Assembly (NCBI RefSeq): GCF_004103755.1
Contig: NZ_CP035283.1
Location: forward strand, 1,178,001 to 1,242,000
Length of the DNA stretch: 64,000 nucleotides
Reading direction: 5' to 3'
From: Caproiciproducens sp. NJN-50
GTDB taxonomy: Bacteria > Bacillota > Clostridia > Oscillospirales > Acutalibacteraceae
This document shows positions 59,960 through 64,000 of the stretch, in pieces. Each line of letters opens with the position of its first letter. The first letter of the stretch is position 1. A program made the translations under genes and the position numbers. The notes beneath the pieces are model-generated. The model was not told where the DNA came from, did not search any database, and was given only the letters and a program-made list of their open reading frames with translations.

Positions 59960-61093
59960 ATGGCGGATTGGACGGGAACCGGTTTTCATATCGGGGAACT
60001 GAAGATAAAGGCGCCTGTGGTCCAGGGCGGAATGGGAATCGGGATTTCCATGAGCGGCCTTGCTTCCGCAGTGGCAAACGAAGGCGGCGTCGGGGTGATT
60101 TCAGCGGCCGGCGTCGGGGTAATGGCCGGCGGCAGCGGAAAGCTGTCGGAAGACCGCGCCGGGCTCCGGGCGGAAATCGCCAGGGCACGGTCTGGAACAA
60201 AGGGCGTTCTCGGCGTCAACATCATGGTCGCGCTGACCAACTTTGAGGAAATGGCGCGCACGGCGATGGAAGAAAAAATCGACCTGATCTTCGCGGGCGC
60301 GGGCCTGCCTCTGAGGCTCCCCGAATTCCGCCCGGAAGGATGCGGAACAAAGCTGGTGCCGATCGTGTCCTCCGCCCGGGCGGCGGACCAGATCTCCAGG
60401 TGGTGGTTCAAACGTTACCGGTATCTCCCGGATGCCTTTGTGGTGGAAGGTCCCAAAGCGGGAGGACACCTCGGCTTTCATCCGGAGCAGATCGACGACC
60501 CGGATTACCGGCTGGAAAAAATCATCCCGGAGGTCGTGGCCGCGGTAAGGCCTTATGAGAGGACCGCGGGCCGGAATATTCCGGTCATTGCAGCCGGAGG
60601 AATTTTTACCGGCGAAGATATTTATCGTTTTTTAGAGTTGGGCGCTTCCGCGGTACAGATGGCGACGCGGTTCGTCGTTACGGAGGAATGCGACGCCGAT
60701 CCGCGGTTCAAGGAAGCCTTTGTCAACTGCCGTGAAGAAGACATTGAAATCATCAAGAGCCCGGTCGGAATGCCGGGAAGAGCCATCAAAAATGATTTTC
60801 TGGCAAGCGCGGCGGCGGGAGGCAAAAGGCCGAAGTTCTGCCCTTATCACTGCATTACCTCCTGCCGCCAGGAAAAGGGAGCCTACTGCATTACCGACGC
60901 GCTGGTGAACGCCTGCAGGGGAAACCTGGAGAGCGGGTTTGTCTTTATCGGGGCGAACGGAGGCAGAGTCCACGAGATCACAACGGTGCATGGGCTGATG
61001 GAGGAGCTTGCCGAAGAGTATCAGAAGGCGGTTCTCCGTGGACAGGAGTTGAACACAAAATCAGAGGTTCCGCTTGCCGGAAAAGGAGTCTGA
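59960..61093 (+). CDS. Second FabK-like FMN enzyme (nitronate monooxygenase family)
   Basis: 377 residues. VVQGGMGIGISMSGLASAVANEGGVGVIS, LGVNIMVAL, VEGPKAGGHLG, IPVIAAGGIFTGED and GASAVQMATRFV match the nitronate monooxygenase/FabK fold. It is longer than FabK and has five cysteines near residue 295-320 (FCPYHCITSC and AYCITDALVNAC). It lies in the operon between fabG and fabF, so it probably acts on acyl chains or balances double bonds; alternatively it removes toxic nitronates. Confidence 0.8.
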   Translation: MADWTGTGFHIGELKIKAPVVQGGMGIGISMSGLASAVANEGGVGVISAAGVGVMAGGSGKLSEDRAGLRAEIARARSGTKGVLGVNIMVALTNFEEMARTAMEEKIDLIFAGAGLPLRLPEFRPEGCGTKLVPIVSSARAADQISRWWFKRYRYLPDAFVVEGPKAGGHLGFHPEQIDDPDYRLEKIIPEVVAAVRPYERTAGRNIPVIAAGGIFTGEDIYRFLELGASAVQMATRFVVTEECDADPRFKEAFVNCREEDIEIIKSPVGMPGRAIKNDFLASAAAGGKRPKFCPYHCITSCRQEKGAYCITDALVNACRGNLESGFVFIGANGGRVHEITTVHGLMEELAEEYQKAVLRGQELNTKSEVPLAGKGV

Positions 61094-61096
61094 ACG

Positions 61097-62338
61097 ATGA
61101 GAAGAGTAGCCGTAACGGGGCTCGGCGTGGTTTCCCCGGTCGGGAACAGCGTGAAAGAGTTCTGGAATAGCCTGACCGCCGGAAGATGCGGAGTCGGGTT
61201 CATTACAAAGTTTGACACGACGGATTATAAGGTAAAAGTTGCCGCGGAAGTCAAGAATTTTGACCCCGCCTGCTGCATGTCGAAAAGCGAGGTCCGGAAA
61301 ACGGACCTGTTTTCTCAGTACGCCCTGGCGGCGGCGGACCAGGCGATGAGCGACAGCGGCCTGACCGGAATCGATCCGCGCAGGCTGGGCGTCTATGTCG
61401 GCTCCGGCATCGGCGGCATCCATACCATTGAAGAAGAGACGGAAAAGCTTTTCAGCAAGGGCCCGTCGAGGATCTCGCCTTATTTTATTCCGAAAATGAT
61501 CGGCAACATGGCGGCGGGCAATATCGCCATCCGGTATAACGCGCAGGGACCCTGCCTGCCGGTTGTCACGGCGTGCGCAACGTCCTCGCACACGGTCGGG
61601 GAAGCATTCCGCGCGATCCGGTACGGATATGCGGACGCGATTCTCGCCGGAGGAGCGGAGGCTTCCGTCCTGCCGCTCGCGGTAGCCGGGTTTATCAACT
61701 GCATGGCCCTTTCAACGAAAAACGACCCTTTGAACAGCTCCTTGCCGTTCGATAAACGGAGGGACGGTTTTGTCATCGGGGAAGGCGCGGGCATTCTGGT
61801 CCTTGAGGAGTACGAACACGCGGTTTCCCGCGGTGCGAAGATTTATGCGGAAGTCACCGGCTACGGCAACACCTGCGACGCATATCATCCGACGGCGCCC
61901 CATCCGGAAGCCCGAGGCGGTGCGGAAGCGATCCGGCTGGCGGCGGAGGAATCCGGCATCGGGGAGACGGACGTCCTTTACATCAACGCCCACGGTACCG
62001 GAACGCCGCTCAACGACAAAACGGAGACGCTCGCGATCAAGAAGGCCCTGCCCGATCTGGCGCGGAAGGCGTACATCAGTTCCACCAAGTCGATGACGGG
62101 GCATATGCTCGGGGCGGCCGGCGCGGTTGAAGCGATTGCCTCCGTTCTGGCGCTTTCCACCGGTACGGTTCCGCCGACGATCGGGTACCGGGACCCGGAC
62201 CCGGACTGCGACCTGAATTATGTTCCGAATCAGGCAGTACAGGCGCATCCGAATTGTGCCGTCTCCATCTCTCTCGGGTTCGGCGGGCACAACGCCTGCG
62301 TCGCGTTTCGAAAAGAAGGAAAGGTGGGTCCGGCATGA
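61097..62338 (+). CDS. fabF: 3-oxoacyl-ACP synthase II (FabF)
   Basis: 413 residues. Catalytic Cys in VTACATSSH, histidines in NAHGTGTPLND and KSMTGHMLGAAGA; N-terminal RRVAVTGLGVVSPVG. Elongates acyl-ACP. Its stop overlaps the accB start. Confidence 0.96.
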   Translation: MRRVAVTGLGVVSPVGNSVKEFWNSLTAGRCGVGFITKFDTTDYKVKVAAEVKNFDPACCMSKSEVRKTDLFSQYALAAADQAMSDSGLTGIDPRRLGVYVGSGIGGIHTIEEETEKLFSKGPSRISPYFIPKMIGNMAAGNIAIRYNAQGPCLPVVTACATSSHTVGEAFRAIRYGYADAILAGGAEASVLPLAVAGFINCMALSTKNDPLNSSLPFDKRRDGFVIGEGAGILVLEEYEHAVSRGAKIYAEVTGYGNTCDAYHPTAPHPEARGGAEAIRLAAEESGIGETDVLYINAHGTGTPLNDKTETLAIKKALPDLARKAYISSTKSMTGHMLGAAGAVEAIASVLALSTGTVPPTIGYRDPDPDCDLNYVPNQAVQAHPNCAVSISLGFGGHNACVAFRKEGKVGPA

Positions 62339-62766
62339 TGGAATTGGAACAGGTTCGCGCGCTGGCGGGAATCCTGAAAGAAAACGGCCTGAGCGCCCTT
62401 GAACTGAGCTGCGGCGAGGATCATATCAGGCTGGAAAAGCAGCCGGCCTCGATTTCTCAGGCTTCTGCGGCGGCGATTCCGACCGTGCAGTCCGCACCTG
62501 CCGGAGGCAGAGAGAGGGCGGCGGATCAAAATTGCCAGGAGATCAAGTCGCCGATGGTCGGTGTGTTTTACGCCGCGCCGTCGCCGGACGCGGAGCCGTT
62601 TGTAAAGGCCGGGAGCCGTGTAAAAAAAGGCGACGTTCTCTGCGTCATTGAGGCGATGAAGCTGATGAACGAGGTCAACGCGGAACAGGACGGGACAATT
62701 CTTGAAATCTGCGTAAAGAACGGCGATGTTGTCGAGTACGGGCAGACGCTCTTCCAATTTGCATAA
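62335..62766 (+). CDS. accB: Biotin carboxyl carrier protein AccB
   Basis: 143 residues, start ATG 62335 or 62338. An N-terminal helix, an Ala/Pro-rich linker, and the biotinyl domain with the target lysine in VIEAMKLMNEV. The KSPMVGVFYAAPSPDAEPFV stretch is typical of AccB. Confidence 0.95.
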   Translation: MMELEQVRALAGILKENGLSALELSCGEDHIRLEKQPASISQASAAAIPTVQSAPAGGRERAADQNCQEIKSPMVGVFYAAPSPDAEPFVKAGSRVKKGDVLCVIEAMKLMNEVNAEQDGTILEICVKNGDVVEYGQTLFQFA

Positions 62767-62828
62767 CCGGCGGGTTGGAAAAAATTTCACAGGAGAAAAT
62801 TCAGCCGCGAGGCGGAACGGAGGATCCT

Positions 62829-63275
62829 ATGAATCGTGATGAATTGATGAAGATAATGCCGCACAGACCGCCGATGCTCCTGATTGACGAAGCGGAAAAG
62901 GGTGCGGACGGCAAGGCGCACGGGGTCTATACGGTTCGGGGAGACGAGTGGTTCTTGCAGGGGCATTTCCCGGGAATGCCGATCGTTCCCGGCGTGATCC
63001 AGTGTGAGATGCTGGCGCAGACCTGCTGTGTTCTGATTGACGATTCGTCCGGGCCAGTGACCCCGATGTTTGCGGGAATCGACAAAGCCCGGTTCAGAGG
63101 CAGTATCCTGCCGGGGGACCGGATTGAAATGGTCTGTGAAATTGTCAGGAAAAAGGGCCCGTTCTTTTTTGCGAAAGGGTCCGGCTTCGTAAACGGAAAG
63201 CTCTGCGTCAGCGGGGAATTCTCGTTTGCCTTGGTCAGGACGGGGGGAGAGTCATCTTGTTTTCCAAAATCCTGA
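62829..63275 (+). CDS. fabZ: 3-hydroxyacyl-ACP dehydratase FabZ
   Basis: 148 residues from ATG 62829 (GGAGGATCC). Seen: MPHRPPMLLID, the catalytic His in GHFPGMPIVPGV, and the acid in CEMLAQT. A longer frame from 62775 is not needed. It overlaps accC by 19 bases. Confidence 0.94.
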   Translation: MNRDELMKIMPHRPPMLLIDEAEKGADGKAHGVYTVRGDEWFLQGHFPGMPIVPGVIQCEMLAQTCCVLIDDSSGPVTPMFAGIDKARFRGSILPGDRIEMVCEIVRKKGPFFFAKGSGFVNGKLCVSGEFSFALVRTGGESSCFPKS

Positions 63276-64000
63276 TTGCGAACCGCGGCGAGATCGCCGT
63301 TCGGGTAATCCGTGCCTGCCGGGAGATGGGGATCTCCACCGTTGCGGTTTATTCGGAAGCCGACCGGGATGCGCTGCACGTCAGTCTTGCGGATGAATGC
63401 TACTGCATCGGCCCGGCGCGCGCGAAAGACAGCTATCTGAACATGAGCGCCATCCTGTCCGCCGCCGCCGTAAGCGGGGCGCAGGCGATCCATCCGGGCT
63501 ACGGGCTTTTGTCGGAAAACGCGGAGTTTGCGCGGCTGTGCGCAAAATGCGGCGTTTCGTTCATCGGTCCCTCTCCGGAAGTCCTTTCTAAAATGGGCGA
63601 CAAGGATGAGGCAAAACGCACCATGAAAGCCGCGTCGGTTCCCGTGATCCCAGGCTCCGGGCTGGTGGAAAATCCGGACGGCGCGAAACTGGCCGCCGCT
63701 GAGATCGGATATCCCTTGCTTGTGAAGGCACGCGCCGGGGGCGGCGGGCGCGGGATCCGGCTGATCCGGGCTGAAAAGGAACTCGACCGCGCTTTGTCCC
63801 AGGCCTCTGAAGAGGCGGAAAGCGCGTTCGGGGACGGCGGGATGTATCTGGAAAAATACATGACCGGCGTCAAACATATTGAAATGCAGGTCCTGTGCGA
63901 TACGCTCGGAAATATTGTCTGCCTTGGGGAACGGGACTGCTCCATGCAGAGAAAAAACCAGAAGGTACTGGAGGAAAGCCCGTCTCCGGCGGTTTCATCG
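63257..64000 (+). CDS. accC: Acetyl-CoA carboxylase biotin carboxylase AccC, 3' end outside window
   Basis: 248 residues seen, open to the window end. TTG start with GGGGGAGAG upstream. ILIANRGEIAVRVIRACREMG, HPGYGLLSENAEF, VKARAGGGGRGI and CSMQRKNQKVLEESPSPA are biotin carboxylase signatures. The carboxyltransferase genes are expected just beyond the window. Confidence 0.95.
   Translation, partial: MFSKILIANRGEIAVRVIRACREMGISTVAVYSEADRDALHVSLADECYCIGPARAKDSYLNMSAILSAAAVSGAQAIHPGYGLLSENAEFARLCAKCGVSFIGPSPEVLSKMGDKDEAKRTMKAASVPVIPGSGLVENPDGAKLAAAEIGYPLLVKARAGGGGRGIRLIRAEKELDRALSQASEEAESAFGDGGMYLEKYMTGVKHIEMQVLCDTLGNIVCLGERDCSMQRKNQKVLEESPSPAVSS

Overview
The window reads as the chromosome of a spore-forming, anaerobic low-to-mid GC Firmicute of the Clostridia (inference: an Oscillospiraceae/Ruminococcaceae-type, lactate-using fermenter). 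The sporulation genes (spoIIGA, sigE, sigG, a cwlJ-like hydrolase with gerQ, an alpha/beta SASP, pdaB, ylmC), a FabK/FabT-type fatty acid operon and a lactate-oxidation/Etf/acyl-CoA dehydrogenase operon all fit this.

Layout. 1-1.3 kb: the end of lysC and a tRNA-Pro gene. 1.33-16.15 kb: an accessory island just downstream of that tRNA. It holds an IS200-type element, two modular DUF4417 proteins (one frameshifted and followed by an orphan C-terminal module), a badly deleted prophage (integrase tail fused to a RusA tail, ASCH protein, small membrane protein, sigma-like late regulator, a tRNA-like RNA, a serine-recombinase scrap), a Pycsar-type cyclase plus membrane effector, an unknown reverse-strand gene, and a TIR-domain gene with a partner. 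Five copies of a 40-80 bp repeat, whose 3' end resembles the 3' end of the tRNA-Pro gene, separate these blocks; one lies beside the integrase tail. This looks like serial integration at one attachment site, with each block a cargo cassette. Several cargo genes carry a one-base frameshift at a short homopolymer or doubled base.

16.2-29.1 kb: an Acg-like oxidoreductase with its TetR repressor and a clear palindromic operator, a secreted protein, cwlJ-gerQ, the livKHMGF branched-chain amino acid transporter, a YdcZ-like transporter, a DUF2500 protein, and a lysine 2,3-aminomutase-like radical SAM enzyme paired with an ATP-grasp ligase. 29.4-29.7 kb holds a possible structured RNA. 30-36.8 kb: larA-like gene, FAD lactate dehydrogenase, etfB, etfA, acyl-CoA dehydrogenase, then a FadR/LldR-type regulator; together these could take lactate electrons through an electron-transferring flavoprotein to an enoyl-CoA reductase (chain elongation or acrylate reduction). 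37-45 kb: tRNA-Thr and tRNA-Asp, spoIIGA-sigE, a cca/deoxyinosine-glycosylase pair on the other strand, sigG, ylmC, rpsB-tsf, and a YgjP-like metalloprotease.

45-55.4 kb: assorted single genes (flavin reductase, YheO-type regulator, glycosyltransferase, SDR, cold-shock protein, SASP, IS30 element, PdaB, sirtuin), scraps of further IS200 ends, and a yybP-ykoY manganese riboswitch before mntP. 55.6-64 kb: the fatty acid synthesis operon fabT-fabH-acpP-fabK-fabD-fabG-(FabK-like FMN enzyme)-fabF-accB-fabZ-accC, cut by the window end.
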